From: Roseiflexus sp. RS-1
GTDB taxonomy: Bacteria; Chloroflexota; Chloroflexia; Chloroflexales; Roseiflexaceae
Assembly: GCF_000016665.1 (NCBI RefSeq)
Contig: NC_009523.1
Location: 3,719,501 to 3,783,500 of the forward strand
Direction of reading: 5' to 3'
DNA length: 64,000 bases
This document shows positions 37,764 through 47,800 of the stretch, one piece after another. Below the pieces are notes generated by a model. The model saw nothing but the letters and a program-made list of their open reading frames with translations, was not told the DNA's origin and searched no databases. A program made the translations under genes and the position numbers. The stretch's first letter is position 1. Every line of letters begins with the position of its first letter.

Positions 37764-39122
37764 ATGACGGACATTCTGAGATCGTGGATTGGCAGCGCCC
37801 TGCCCGACTGGTTGATCGTCTTGATAGCCTATCTGATCGTCACAACGATCGTCCTGTTCTACGCCGTCGGCAACTTCATTCTGATGGTGTGGGCGGAGCG
37901 ACGGGTTGTTGCGCGCATGCAAGACCGTCTCGGACCAAACCGGGTCGGACCGGCGGGTTTGCTGCAACCAATCGCCGACGCGGTCAAGATGTTCACCAAG
38001 GAAGACATCGTTCCACGCAATGCTGATCGCTGGGTTCACCTGCTGGCGCCGGTCGTCTCGCTGGCGCCGGTGGCGATGATGCTCGCCGTCATTCCCTGGG
38101 GGCGCGGGTGGGAGCCGATCGATCTGAACGTCGCCCTGCTCTACATTGTCGCAGTATCGGCGGTATCGGGCGTCGGGCTGATGATGGCGGGTTGGGGGTC
38201 GAACAACAAATTCGCGCTACTTGGCGCGATGCGCGCCGTTGCGCAACTGGTCTCCTACGAAATCCCGGCGGTCACTGCGCTGCTGACCGTCGTCGTCCTG
38301 GCTGGCGGCATGTCGCTGCTGAACCTGCCGCACTTGCAGGCGGGCGTGCCGATCATGGGCGCGACCATTCTCTGCAACGATCCGGCGGGATGTTCGCCGC
38401 TGCTCTATACCACAATCACATCGTTCCCCGGTTCGCCGAATGAACCGGTGCAGGCGCTCGATCTTGGTCTGGGATGGTGGGTGTTTACGCCGGTCGGGCT
38501 GCTTGGCTTCGTGGTCTTTTTCATTGCCGCGCTGGCGGAAGGTGAGCGCACGCCGTTCGACATTCCAGAGGCCGACTCGGAGATCGTTGCAGGGTATATG
38601 ACCGAATACAGCGGAATGAAGTTTGCCACGTTCTATATTGCGCAGTATATTCTCAACTTCGCACTGGCAGCGCTCGCAGCCACCGCATTCCTTGGCGGAT
38701 GGCAGGGACCGGGGGTCGCGGCGCTGGCGAATATGGGCGGTCCCTGGGTGCATGCTGCTGCTGCGCTGTCGGCATTCTATCTGCTTGCCAAAATCTGGAT
38801 TCTGTTCTTTGTGATGATCTGGTTGCGCGGCGCGTTCCCGCGGTTGCGCGTCGATCAGTTGATGGACTTTGCCTGGAAACTGTTGCTGCCGCTCGCGCTG
38901 GTCAATATTGTGTCCGCATCGCTGATGGTGTCGATCACGCAGTGGACAGGCGCGCAGTGGAGCGGAGTGGTGAATCTCGATGGCTTCGCCTCCTGGCAAC
39001 GTCAGTTGATCGCGGTGATTGTGACGGCAATTATCAATATCGCCGCCACATACTGGATTCTCTCGATCAACCAGCGTCCGGCAGAGCAAGAATGGGACGA
39101 GGAGTTGGTCGTGGCGCCCTGA
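37764..39122 (+). CDS. nuoH: NADH-quinone oxidoreductase subunit H
   Basis: 452 residues, eight or more membrane helices. The quinone-channel signatures are AERRVVARMQDRLGPNRVGP near residue 45, QLVSYEIPAV and ALAEGERTPFDIPEADSEIV with its conserved acidic loop, and AKIWILFFVMIWLRGAFPRLR. It connects the peripheral arm to the membrane arm. An insertion of about 40 residues (CNDPAGCSPLLYTTITSF region, about 210-240) lengthens it relative to E. coli NuoH (325). Start 37764 is 11 bases after nuoI. Confidence 0.96.
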   Translation: MTDILRSWIGSALPDWLIVLIAYLIVTTIVLFYAVGNFILMVWAERRVVARMQDRLGPNRVGPAGLLQPIADAVKMFTKEDIVPRNADRWVHLLAPVVSLAPVAMMLAVIPWGRGWEPIDLNVALLYIVAVSAVSGVGLMMAGWGSNNKFALLGAMRAVAQLVSYEIPAVTALLTVVVLAGGMSLLNLPHLQAGVPIMGATILCNDPAGCSPLLYTTITSFPGSPNEPVQALDLGLGWWVFTPVGLLGFVVFFIAALAEGERTPFDIPEADSEIVAGYMTEYSGMKFATFYIAQYILNFALAALAATAFLGGWQGPGVAALANMGGPWVHAAAALSAFYLLAKIWILFFVMIWLRGAFPRLRVDQLMDFAWKLLLPLALVNIVSASLMVSITQWTGAQWSGVVNLDGFASWQRQLIAVIVTAIINIAATYWILSINQRPAEQEWDEELVVAP

Positions 39123-39161
39123 GCGTGCCAGCGGGATAAGCGCTGTTGACGGATCGGCGAT

Positions 39162-39809
39162 ATGAATACATTGATAACCATTCTCTTCCTGGTCTTTGCT
39201 GTGTTCATCCTTGTGGCGGCGATCATGACCGTCACGGTAAAGAACATTGTGCATGCTGCACTCTGGCTGATCTCGTCGTTCTTCGGCGTCGGCGCGCTCT
39301 ACCTGTTGATGGAGGCGGAGTTCCTCGGCGTGGCGCAGGTGCTGATCTATGTCGGCGCGGTGTCGATCCTGATCCTGTTCGCCATCATGCTGACGCGTGA
39401 CCTGGAAGGAAGCCAGAATCGGCAACTGACACCGCGCTGGTGGATCGCACTGCTTGTGCCAGCAGCACTGTTCGGACTCCTGATCGTGCCGACGGTCATG
39501 ACCCACGCATGGCAACTCCCGCCGCCGCCGCCTGCCGGTCAACCGCCGTCCATCTCCGGCGCACAACAGATCGGTACGGCATTTATGCGCGAATATCTTC
39601 TGCCGTTCGAAGTGGCGGCCATCCTGCTGCTGGTTGCCATGATCGGCGCGATTGTGGTCGCCTTCGAGGAGCGTGAGCAACGACGCCGCGTGTTGACGCT
39701 GGCGGAACAGGTGCGTCTGCGTCGGCAACGGCAGCAGCAGGTTGCAACCCTTCCTGAGCCAGCGGTGAGCGCTGTTCAACCGTCGGAGGCCACCGGCGGC
39801 GAGACGTGA
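39162..39809 (+). CDS. nuoJ: NADH-quinone oxidoreductase subunit J
   Basis: 215 residues with five membrane helices. The VKNIVHAALWLISSFFGVGALYL segment and AEFLGVAQVLIYVGAVSILILFAIML (the pi-bulge helix TM3 of this subunit) are diagnostic. The C-terminal 40 residues are a charged cytoplasmic tail (EEREQRRRVLTLAEQVRLR). Only a weak SD is visible before ATG 39162. Confidence 0.95.
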   Translation: MNTLITILFLVFAVFILVAAIMTVTVKNIVHAALWLISSFFGVGALYLLMEAEFLGVAQVLIYVGAVSILILFAIMLTRDLEGSQNRQLTPRWWIALLVPAALFGLLIVPTVMTHAWQLPPPPPAGQPPSISGAQQIGTAFMREYLLPFEVAAILLLVAMIGAIVVAFEEREQRRRVLTLAEQVRLRRQRQQQVATLPEPAVSAVQPSEATGGET

Positions 39810-39863
39810 GCGGGATCGAGGCTGAGTGTTCTGCTTTCCTGTTGTTCTGCATCGAGGCGCGCT

Positions 39864-40190
39864 ATGCCGTCAATGACTGAGGCGGTTCCACTTCCCTGGG
39901 TGCTGACCCTTGCCGGCGCACTCTTCTGCGTCGGGCTATTCGGCGCACTCTCACGGCGCAACACCGTCGGCATTCTGCTGGGCATTGAACTGATGCTCAA
40001 CGCCGTGAACATTAATCTGGTTGCGTTCTGGCGCTACCTGGAGCCGAATGTCGTCGCCGGACAGACCTTCGCGCTGTTTGTCATTACCGTTGCCGCTGCG
40101 GAAGCGGCCATCGGTCTGGCGATGATTATTGCCATCTACCGCGCGCGCCAGACCGTCAATGCCGATGAGGTCGATAGTTTGCGCGGGTGA
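39864..40190 (+). CDS. nuoK: NADH-quinone oxidoreductase subunit K
   Basis: 108 residues, three helices. The conserved membrane Glu residues appear in [20 protein letters not shown] and [18 protein letters not shown]. It forms part of the half-channel chain between NuoH/J/A and the antiporter-like subunits. GAGGCG lies six bases upstream of the ATG. Confidence 0.96.
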   Translation: MPSMTEAVPLPWVLTLAGALFCVGLFGALSRRNTVGILLGIELMLNAVNINLVAFWRYLEPNVVAGQTFALFVITVAAAEAAIGLAMIIAIYRARQTVNADEVDSLRG

Positions 40191-40199
40191 GAGATGCCG

Positions 40200-40446
40200 T
40201 TGCAGGTTGCAGGTTGCAGGTTGAAAGTTGACAGTTGCAGGTCGCAGGTTGCAGGTTGACAGTTGCAGGTTGCAGGTTGCAGGTTGACAGTTGCAGGTTG
40301 CAGGTTGAACGTGGGAGCGTTGCAGGTTGCAGGTTTGGGGTTGCAGGTTGCACGTTGAAGGTTACAGGTTTGGGGTTGAAAGTTGCACGTTGAAGGTTGT
40401 TCTCGGTTCCCGGTTCTCAGTTCTCGGTTCTCAGTTCTCAGTTCAA
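40200..40446. repeat. heptanucleotide repeats between nuoK and nuoL
   Basis: From 40200 to about 40400 the unit is GTTGCAG with variants GTTGAAA, GTTGACA, GTTGAAG, in near-perfect 7-base phase. From about 40401 it changes to GGTTCTC/AGTTCTC units. Both families therefore meet in one gap. An AAGGACAG SD for nuoL follows directly. Confidence 0.85.
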
Positions 40447-40455
40447 GGACAGCGT

Positions 40456-42633
40456 ATGGGATGGTTTTTGCAGAATGCCTGGCTGATCCCGCTCCTGCCG
40501 CTGATCGGCTTTGCGGTCATTACCCTGACGCCGATCCAGCGCAATAAGCAGGCGAGCGCATGGCTGGCGACATTGCTGATGGTCGGTGCGACGATCATCG
40601 CGCTCGGCACCGCCGTCGAAGTTGCCAGCGGCGTCAAAATCGAACCAGATGGCGCAGTTGCAGAACCGACGCACGCGACACACACCGCAGCGCCTGCCGG
40701 AGAAAAGGCCGGTCACGGCTTCGAGTGGCGCGACCCGAACATCGTTCGCACCGTGCGCTGGGCGCCATCCGGCGGCGACATCCCATTCACCATGGGGTAT
40801 ATCATCGACCCGGCAGTGGCGGCGATGCTGGTGATGGTCACGATTACCGCCACCTGCATTCACCTGTTTTCGGTCGGCTACATGGCGCATGATCCGCGCC
40901 AGGCGCGTTTCTTCTCGTTCATTTCGCTCTTCACCGCCGCAATGCTGGCGATGGTGATGGCCAGCAATCTATTGCTCTTCTTTATGGCGTGGGAGATCAT
41001 GGGGCTTTGCTCCTACCTGTTGATCGGCTTCTGGTACGATAAAAACTACGCCGATCCCAACCAGATCACCCCGCGCCAGGCGGCGATCAAGGCATTCATT
41101 ACTACCCGGATCGGCGACGTGCTGTTGATGATCGGTCTGGCATGGCTGTGGACTGAAGCTGGCACCCTGGAACTCGGCACAGGACCCGGACAGGTGTTCA
41201 ACCCGGAGTTGCTGGAGCGGCTGGCTGCCACGGTCACCGGCATCGGCATCAGCGCCGCCACCGGTATCGCGCTGCTGATCTTCTGCGGCACCATCGGCAA
41301 ATCGGCGCAGTTCCCGCTGCACGTCTGGCTTCCTGACGCGATGGAAGGTCCGACTCCGGTCTCAGCCCTGATCCACGCCGCCACCATGGTGTCGGCGGGT
41401 GTGTTCCTGACCGCCCGTACCTTCCCGATCTTCCAGGTCAGCGATGCGTTGCCGATTGTTGCAACCATTGGCGCGTTCACGGCGCTGTTCGCCGCGCTGA
41501 TCGCCGTCGGTCAGTTCGATATCAAGCGCATTCTGGCATACTCGACCCTTTCGCAACTGGGGTTCATGGTTGCGGCGCTGGGCATCGGCGGATGGGTGGC
41601 AGCCATGTTTCACCTGCTGACCCACGCCTTCTTCAAGGCGCTGCTGTTCCTCGGTTCGGGGTCGGTTATCCACGGTATGGAAGCTGCGGTCGGTCACGAC
41701 TCGAATACCGCGCAGGACATCCGCAACATGGGGGGGTTGCGCCGTCTGATGCCGGTGACGTTCTTCACCTATATGGCGGGCTTTCTGGCGCTTGCCGGGT
41801 TCCCCGGTTTCGCCGGGTTCTGGAGCAAGGACGAAATCCTGGCGGATGCGTTTCGCGCCAATACGCTGGTATGGATTGTGCTCAGCCTGGCATCACTCCT
41901 GACGGCATTCTACATGACACGCCAGGTGATGCTGGTGTTTTTCGGATCGTTCCGCGGTCATCATCCACGGCAACCGGCGTATGCGTTCGCGCACCACGCT
42001 GATCACCACCACGAGGCGCACGACCCGCACGAAAGTCCCTGGACGATGACCGTGCCGCTGGTGATTCTGGCGCTGTTTGCTGTGTTCGCCGGTCTCGTCA
42101 ATCTACCGTTCGACGGGTTCCATCATCTGGCGGAGTTCTTCGGGCAGGAAGCAGGAAAACTGAACCTGCTGGTCATGGGGATTTCGAGCGCGATTGCGCT
42201 TGTCGGCATTGCGCTTGGCTGGCTGGTGTACCGTCAGGCGTTCACAGCCTCGGCTGAGGAAGCCGACCCGCTGGAACGGATGGTTCCCGGCGTCTTTACC
42301 ATGCTCAACCGCAAGTTTTATATCGATGAACTGTACGCGGCGACGTTCGGCGCACTCACAACCATCCTGGCGCGCGTCTGGACATGGTTCGATGCACAGG
42401 TGCTGGATCGCCTGGTGATCGATACCGGACGCTTTACCCGTTTCCTGGGACAGGTGAACTTTATTATCGATGATGCCGTGCTGAACGACGGCGCCGACCT
42501 GGTGGCAACCGGCACGCAGGTTGCCGGGGATCGCACGCGCCGGACAACCACCGGCAAAATCCAGGATTATGTTGCGCTGGCTTTTGCCGGCGCTGTCGTG
42601 CTGGGGGTGCTGTACCTGTATGTGGTGCGGTGA
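40456..42633 (+). CDS. nuoL: NADH-quinone oxidoreductase subunit L
   Basis: 725 residues, Mrp antiporter-like proton pump at the distal membrane arm. MAWEIMGLCSYLLIGFWYD holds the key Glu of TM5, FPLHVWLPDAMEGPTPVSALIHAATMVSAGV and YSTLSQLGFMVAALG are family signatures, and the long C-terminal region includes the lateral helix (HHPRQPAYAFAHHADHHH His-rich loop near 515, then MVPGVFTMLNRKFYIDELY). The ATG at 40456 starts MGWFLQNAWLIPLLPLIGF; the frame open to 40327 only translates repeats. Confidence 0.96.
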   Translation: MGWFLQNAWLIPLLPLIGFAVITLTPIQRNKQASAWLATLLMVGATIIALGTAVEVASGVKIEPDGAVAEPTHATHTAAPAGEKAGHGFEWRDPNIVRTVRWAPSGGDIPFTMGYIIDPAVAAMLVMVTITATCIHLFSVGYMAHDPRQARFFSFISLFTAAMLAMVMASNLLLFFMAWEIMGLCSYLLIGFWYDKNYADPNQITPRQAAIKAFITTRIGDVLLMIGLAWLWTEAGTLELGTGPGQVFNPELLERLAATVTGIGISAATGIALLIFCGTIGKSAQFPLHVWLPDAMEGPTPVSALIHAATMVSAGVFLTARTFPIFQVSDALPIVATIGAFTALFAALIAVGQFDIKRILAYSTLSQLGFMVAALGIGGWVAAMFHLLTHAFFKALLFLGSGSVIHGMEAAVGHDSNTAQDIRNMGGLRRLMPVTFFTYMAGFLALAGFPGFAGFWSKDEILADAFRANTLVWIVLSLASLLTAFYMTRQVMLVFFGSFRGHHPRQPAYAFAHHADHHHEAHDPHESPWTMTVPLVILALFAVFAGLVNLPFDGFHHLAEFFGQEAGKLNLLVMGISSAIALVGIALGWLVYRQAFTASAEEADPLERMVPGVFTMLNRKFYIDELYAATFGALTTILARVWTWFDAQVLDRLVIDTGRFTRFLGQVNFIIDDAVLNDGADLVATGTQVAGDRTRRTTTGKIQDYVALAFAGAVVLGVLYLYVVR

Positions 42634-42698
42634 AGGTTCGTAAGGTTGAAGGCACGTCCCGAACACAGCAGTAGGGTTGCAGGTCCGAAGGTAACCAT

Positions 42699-44384
42699 AT
42701 GACATACCTGGCATACGCATCGACGCCATGGCTGACGCTGCTGATCCTGTCACCCCTGGTCGGGCTGGCGCTGACGGCGCTGGCAGGCGCGCTGCGCCTC
42801 GATGATCGCACAGCCATGATCGGCGCAACGGCGTGGTCTACCGTCCCCCTTGCTCTGGCAATTATCGTCTGGGTCGGGTTCAACCCGAACGCCACCGCCG
42901 ATGGGCAGGGGGTCGTGCAATTCGTCGAGAAGATTCCGTGGGTGCAGGCGATCCGGGTCGATTATTTCGTTGGGGTGGACGGCATCAGTATGCCGCTGGT
43001 GATCCTGACGGCGGCGATGACGCCGGTGGCGATGCTGGCGTCGTTCAGCGTCACACAGCGGGTGAAACTGTACCTGGCGCTGATGTTTCTGCTGGAAACG
43101 GCAATGCTGGGGTACTTCCTGGCGCTCAATTTCTTCTTCTTCTTCATCTTCTGGGAATTCAGCCTGGTTCCGGCATATTTTCTCATTCAAGGATGGGGAC
43201 GCCGCCACACCACTGATGCCGACCCGGAACAGCGCCGCCGCGATGCCGCACTGAAGTTCTTCGTCTATACCATGGCCGGTTCGATCGGCATGCTCCTCCT
43301 GTTTCAGTTCTTCTATGTCGCCACCGCCGCCGCCGGTATTCCAACGTTCGATCTGATCACGCTGGCGCGATTGGGGCAGGGGTTGACGGTCGAACGCGCG
43401 GCGCTCGATCCGGTGAACCTGACGTTGCAAGAGATTATCTTCAATTATGTCGAGCAACTCGGAATTGCCGATGTGCTTGGGCGTTACCCGTTGCTCTACA
43501 CATCGATTGCGTTCTGGGCGATTTTTATCGCCTTTGCGATCAAACTCGGCATCTGGCCCTTCCACACCTGGCTGCCGGACGCCTATAGCGAAGCGCCGCC
43601 AGCGGCGTCCATCCTGTTGGCGGCGGTGATGTCGAAAATGGGCGCCTACGGCATGCTGCGCCTGATGCTTCCCCTGGTTCCCGACGCGGCGCAGTATTTT
43701 GGTCCGGCAATCGGCGCGCTGGCGCTGATCGGCGTTGTGGCTGGCGCCTTCGGCGCACTCGGTCAGGTCGGCGGCGACCTCAAGCGCCTGATCGCGTACA
43801 CCTCGGTCAACCACATGGGGTACGTCGGTCTGGCAATTGCCGCAGCTGCGACCGTCGGCGCGGCGGATGTCGCCACCCGTGCAACGGCGATCAATGGCGC
43901 GTTGTTCCAGATGGTTGCGCACGGTCTCTCAACCGGCGCGCTCTTCCTGATGGCGGGCATGCTTGCCGAACGCACCGGCTCCGACGACATGCGCTCGCTC
44001 GCCGGGTTGCGCACAACGATGCCGGTCTTTGCCGGTGCAATGGGCGTGGCGACCTTCGCCAACCTGGGGTTGCCCGGTCTTGCCGGGTTCGTCGGCGAGT
44101 TCTTCATCTTCCGCGGCGTCTGGGCATCGCTGCCGCTCTTCGCGCTGCTGGCGACCATCGGGCTGGTTGTGACCGCGCTGGCGCTGCTGCGCATGTATGG
44201 GCAGATGTTCCATGGGCAGACGAACGAACGCAGCGCTATGCCCGACATGCGTCTCGCCGGACGCGAGTTCCTGGCAGTTGCACCGCTGCTGATCGCGCTG
44301 CTGATCCTTGGCATCTACCCGGCGCCGATCATGGACCTGTCGAACCAGACGGCAACCGCGCTGGCGAGAGTATTCCTGCCGTGA
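42699..44384 (+). CDS. nuoM: NADH-quinone oxidoreductase subunit M, copy 1
   Basis: 561 residues. VDYFVGVDGISMPLVILTA, FIFWEFSLVPAYFLIQGWG (TM5 Glu), FHTWLPDAYSEAPPAASILLAAVMSKMGAYGMLR (broken helix TM7-8) and LIAYTSVNHMGYVGLAIA are the antiporter-like hallmarks. It differs clearly from the second copy downstream (25 bases after), so the two are old paralogues rather than a recent duplication. SD AAGGTAACC precedes ATG 42699. Confidence 0.94.
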   Translation: MTYLAYASTPWLTLLILSPLVGLALTALAGALRLDDRTAMIGATAWSTVPLALAIIVWVGFNPNATADGQGVVQFVEKIPWVQAIRVDYFVGVDGISMPLVILTAAMTPVAMLASFSVTQRVKLYLALMFLLETAMLGYFLALNFFFFFIFWEFSLVPAYFLIQGWGRRHTTDADPEQRRRDAALKFFVYTMAGSIGMLLLFQFFYVATAAAGIPTFDLITLARLGQGLTVERAALDPVNLTLQEIIFNYVEQLGIADVLGRYPLLYTSIAFWAIFIAFAIKLGIWPFHTWLPDAYSEAPPAASILLAAVMSKMGAYGMLRLMLPLVPDAAQYFGPAIGALALIGVVAGAFGALGQVGGDLKRLIAYTSVNHMGYVGLAIAAAATVGAADVATRATAINGALFQMVAHGLSTGALFLMAGMLAERTGSDDMRSLAGLRTTMPVFAGAMGVATFANLGLPGLAGFVGEFFIFRGVWASLPLFALLATIGLVVTALALLRMYGQMFHGQTNERSAMPDMRLAGREFLAVAPLLIALLILGIYPAPIMDLSNQTATALARVFLP

Positions 44385-44409
44385 ACGGCGATATGCAACA
44401 GGACGACGT

Positions 44410-45933
44410 ATGAACCTGATCGATCTGCCGACGAATGTTCCCTGGCTCAGCCTGATATGGCTCAGCCTGGTGGCGCCAACGCTCATCATCGCGCTGTTGA
44501 AGCCGGAACAAAAGCGTGAAATCCGCATCGTTGGCGCAGTCTTCTCGTTCATCTCACTGGCGCTGACGCTGCTGGTGTATCTCGCGTATGACTACCGCAG
44601 TCCGCAGCAGTTTCAGTTCCTCGAAGAAGTTCCCTGGCTGCCGGAACTCGGCATCAACTATATCCTTGGCGTTGATGGCGTCAGCCTGCCGATGTTGCTG
44701 CTCAACGGTCTGGTCATTTTCACCGGTGCGCTGATCAGCTGGAATATCGAAGAACGGACGCGCGAATACTGGGCGCTACTGTTGCTGCTGGCTGCTGGCG
44801 TATACGGCGTCTTCGTGTCGCTCGACCTGTTCCTGCTCTTCATCTTCTATGAACTGGCGGTGCTGCCGATGTATCTGCTGATCGGCATCTGGGGGAGCAC
44901 GCGCAAAGAGTATGGCGCGATGAAACTGACGCTCTACCTGATGGGCGGGTCGGCGTTCATCATTCTGGGCATGGTCGCCGTCTACTACAGCGGGACGCTG
45001 CGCACTTTCGATATGCGCCTGCTGGCGCAATCGGCGCTGTTCAGCCGCGATGTTCAGATCGTCTTTTTCGTGCCGCTGTTCCTTGGGTTCGCAGTGCTGG
45101 CGGGCATGTTCCCGTTCCATACGTGGTCGCCGACCGGACACGTCGCCGCGCCGACGGCGGTTTCGATGCTGCACGCCGGTGTGTTGATGAAACTGGGGGC
45201 GTATGGCTGTCTGCGGGTGGCGATGTGGATCTTTCCCGAAGGCGCCAGTTACTGGTTGCTGCCGATTGCCATCGCCACGCTGATCAATGCGGTGTATGGC
45301 GCATCGATCGCCATGACGCAGCGCGACTTCAAGTTCATGATCGGGTATTCGTCGGTCAGCCACATGGGGTTGACGCTTATGGGGCTGGCGGCAGCCAATA
45401 CCATCGGCATAACCGGCGCGGTGCTGCAAATGTTCGCCCACGGCGTGATGACCGCCCTCTTCTTTGCGGTTGTCGGGCGGATGGTGTATGACCGGACGCA
45501 CACCCGGCAGTTCCCGGAACTCGGCGGTCTCTTCAATGTGATGCCCTTCGCTGCGATTGTGTTCATCATCGCCGGGCTGTCGTCGATGGGGATGCCGGGG
45601 CTGGCAGGCTTCTGGGCGGAGTTCAACATTTTCATGGGCATGTGGCAGCGATTCCCGCTGATTGCGGTGCTGGCCGGCATTTCAATCCCAATCACTGCTG
45701 GCTATATTCTGCTTGCGGTGTACCGGGTGTTCTTCGGTGAACTGAAGAACCCTGAGTTCCGCCGCCTGCCTGGACTGACCACGCCGGAGTATGTTGCCGG
45801 CGCGATCCTGGCGGCTGTGCTGATTGTCAGCGGGATCTACCCGGCGTATTTGACCGAACCGATTGAAGCAAGCGTGCGACCGATCGCCGAGGCGCTGGCG
45901 CGTGCCGGGGCGCTGGGGATGGCGGGGCGTTGA
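44410..45933 (+). CDS. nuoM: NADH-quinone oxidoreductase subunit M, copy 2
   Basis: 507 residues. ILGVDGVSLPMLLLNGLVIF, LLFIFYELAVLPMYLLIGIWG, FHTWSPTGHVAAPTAVSMLHAGVLMKLGAYG and IGYSSVSHMGLTLMGL mark a second complete NuoM-like antiporter subunit with its proton-path Glu and Lys residues. Start ATG 44410 (AGGACGACG upstream) is chosen over an open frame to 44308 that overlaps copy 1. Two NuoM subunits in series would give this complex I one additional pump module, or the copies may be alternatives. Confidence 0.93.
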   Translation: MNLIDLPTNVPWLSLIWLSLVAPTLIIALLKPEQKREIRIVGAVFSFISLALTLLVYLAYDYRSPQQFQFLEEVPWLPELGINYILGVDGVSLPMLLLNGLVIFTGALISWNIEERTREYWALLLLLAAGVYGVFVSLDLFLLFIFYELAVLPMYLLIGIWGSTRKEYGAMKLTLYLMGGSAFIILGMVAVYYSGTLRTFDMRLLAQSALFSRDVQIVFFVPLFLGFAVLAGMFPFHTWSPTGHVAAPTAVSMLHAGVLMKLGAYGCLRVAMWIFPEGASYWLLPIAIATLINAVYGASIAMTQRDFKFMIGYSSVSHMGLTLMGLAAANTIGITGAVLQMFAHGVMTALFFAVVGRMVYDRTHTRQFPELGGLFNVMPFAAIVFIIAGLSSMGMPGLAGFWAEFNIFMGMWQRFPLIAVLAGISIPITAGYILLAVYRVFFGELKNPEFRRLPGLTTPEYVAGAILAAVLIVSGIYPAYLTEPIEASVRPIAEALARAGALGMAGR

Positions 45934-46130
45934 AGGTGGAACGTTGAGCGTTGAGCGTTGAACGTTGCAGGTGGAAGGTGGAACGTTGAGCGTTGAGCGT
46001 TGAACGTTGCAGGTGGAAGGTGGAACGTTGAGCATTGAGCGTTGAACGTTGAACGTTGCAGGTGGAAGGTGGGACGTTGAGCGTTGAACGTTGAACGTTG
46101 CAGGTGGAACGTTGCAGGGGGAAGGTTGAG
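45931..46130. repeat. GTTGAAC/GTTGAGC heptamer-rich repeats between nuoM and nuoN
   Basis: Starts at the nuoM stop and runs almost to the nuoN ATG. Composite units of GTTGAGC, GTTGAAC, GTTGCAG and GTGGAAG recur about four times with a period near 56-60 bases. No gene is seen. Confidence 0.85.
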
Positions 46131-46136
46131 GGTGAT

Positions 46137-47759
46137 ATGTCGTTCCAGATCACCGATATCCCGCGTATTCTTCCGGAGTTGATGCTCCTGCTGCTGGGGT
46201 TGCTGGTGCTCGGTTCCGATATTCTGACGCGCTGGGGGCGCGGCGCACAGGCGCAGGCTGAACGCGCCAGAGAAGCCGGTCAACTGACCGCTGTCGGTCT
46301 GGGGCTGGTATTCATCGTGGGGTTGGTGCAGAGCCGCTTCCTCTTCACCGTCCCTGATCCGACCGGCGGACCGCTGGACGTTCTGCTGACGCTGGGGCGC
46401 AATCTTCAGGCGGGCGGTCCGGGAGGATCGCCGGTGTTGGGCGCGTTCGCAACCGATGAGTTCACCACGGTAGCGCGCCTGACCTTCATCGGCGCAGCGT
46501 TGCTGACGTCGCTGCTGGCGATGGGGTATCGGTTGACCGCCAATCCTGGCGAGTTCTATTCGTTGCTTATCTTCTCGACCCTGGGGATGTCGATCATGGC
46601 AGCGGCGACGGAGTTCATTCTGGCGTATCTGGCGCTGGAACTGTCGTCGATTGCGCTCTATGTGCTTGCCGGATACTTCCGCGAAAGTGAACGCTCGCCA
46701 GAAGCCGGGTTGAAATACTTCCTGTTTGGATCGCTCTCCTCGGCGATTTTCCTGTACGGCATCAGCCTGACCTACGGCTTCGTCGCCAGTGAGAATCAGA
46801 AAGCCGGCGGCACGCCGATCATCGCCACGCTCTTTTCGGAAGTCGGGCGATTTGCAACCGGTGACGCCGCGCGCAGCCCGCTATTGATCCTTGGCATACT
46901 GTTCGTGATCGCCGGATTGGGGTACAAGATTTCGGTCGTGCCGTTCCACACATGGGCGCCGGATGTGTATCAGGGAGCGCCGCCACCGGTGACTGCCTTC
47001 CTTTCGACGGCATCGAAAGCAGCCGGGTTCCTGCTGCTCTACCGGTTGCTGACGACGGCGTTCCCAGGGGCGGTTGGAACGCCGCGCCTGGAAGAATTCA
47101 GCGGCTGGACGAGCGTGCTGGCGATCCTGGCGCTGGTGACGGTGCTGGTAGGGAATCTGGCAGCGCTGCCGCAGACCAATGCGCGCCGTCTGCTGGCGTA
47201 CTCATCGATCGGGCATGCCGGTTTTCTGTTGCTCGCCGTGCTGCTCTGGTCATCGACATCACCGGTTGATCGGACATTCGGCACGTCAGCGCTGATCTAC
47301 TACCTGATCGTCTACACGCTCACCAATCTGGGCAGTTTCGGTGTGCTGGCGGTGCTGACCAGGGCGCTGGGCAGTGATGACCTGAGTGCCATGCAGGGTC
47401 TGTGGCGACGCAATATGCCGCTGACCTTAATGATGACGATCCTGATCCTGTCACTTGCAGGCATTCCGCCACTCGCCGGTTTCTGGGCGAAGTTCTTTGT
47501 CTTTATGGCGGGCTACCAGGCAGGCGCCGTTCCGCTGGTGACCGTCGCCGTTGTGATGACGGTCGTCAGTCTGTATTACTATCTGCGTTTTCTCAAGGCG
47601 ATGTGGATTTTGCCAGCGCCGTCAACGACGCCTTTCTCGACACCGCCGGTTGCGAATGCTGCCATCATCGTATCAACGGTGCTGGTGGTGCTGCTCGGTT
47701 TGCTGCCGAACCTGATCTGGGGGACGATCAGCAGCGCAGCGAGTGTTGCGGCGCGTTAG
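46137..47759 (+). CDS. nuoN: NADH-quinone oxidoreductase subunit N
   Basis: 540 residues, third type of antiporter-like subunit. [24 protein letters not shown] (TM5 Glu), [49 protein letters not shown] and [18 protein letters not shown] identify it. Last gene of the operon. ATG 46137 with GAAGGTTGAGGG upstream, where the SD itself is part of the repeat block. After its stop the next gene begins 41 bases later. Confidence 0.95.
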   Translation: MSFQITDIPRILPELMLLLLGLLVLGSDILTRWGRGAQAQAERAREAGQLTAVGLGLVFIVGLVQSRFLFTVPDPTGGPLDVLLTLGRNLQAGGPGGSPVLGAFATDEFTTVARLTFIGAALLTSLLAMGYRLTANPGEFYSLLIFSTLGMSIMAAATEFILAYLALELSSIALYVLAGYFRESERSPEAGLKYFLFGSLSSAIFLYGISLTYGFVASENQKAGGTPIIATLFSEVGRFATGDAARSPLLILGILFVIAGLGYKISVVPFHTWAPDVYQGAPPPVTAFLSTASKAAGFLLLYRLLTTAFPGAVGTPRLEEFSGWTSVLAILALVTVLVGNLAALPQTNARRLLAYSSIGHAGFLLLAVLLWSSTSPVDRTFGTSALIYYLIVYTLTNLGSFGVLAVLTRALGSDDLSAMQGLWRRNMPLTLMMTILILSLAGIPPLAGFWAKFFVFMAGYQAGAVPLVTVAVVMTVVSLYYYLRFLKAMWILPAPSTTPFSTPPVANAAIIVSTVLVVLLGLLPNLIWGTISSAASVAAR

Positions 47760-47800
47760 GCGCATGCGCGGCAAGGCTTCCATACCGTCATGTGTTCCTT

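Noticed and set aside
40327-40455. N-terminal extension of nuoL
   Set aside because: It translates heptanucleotide repeats. The ATG at 40456 has an SD and starts the usual hydrophobic N-terminus.
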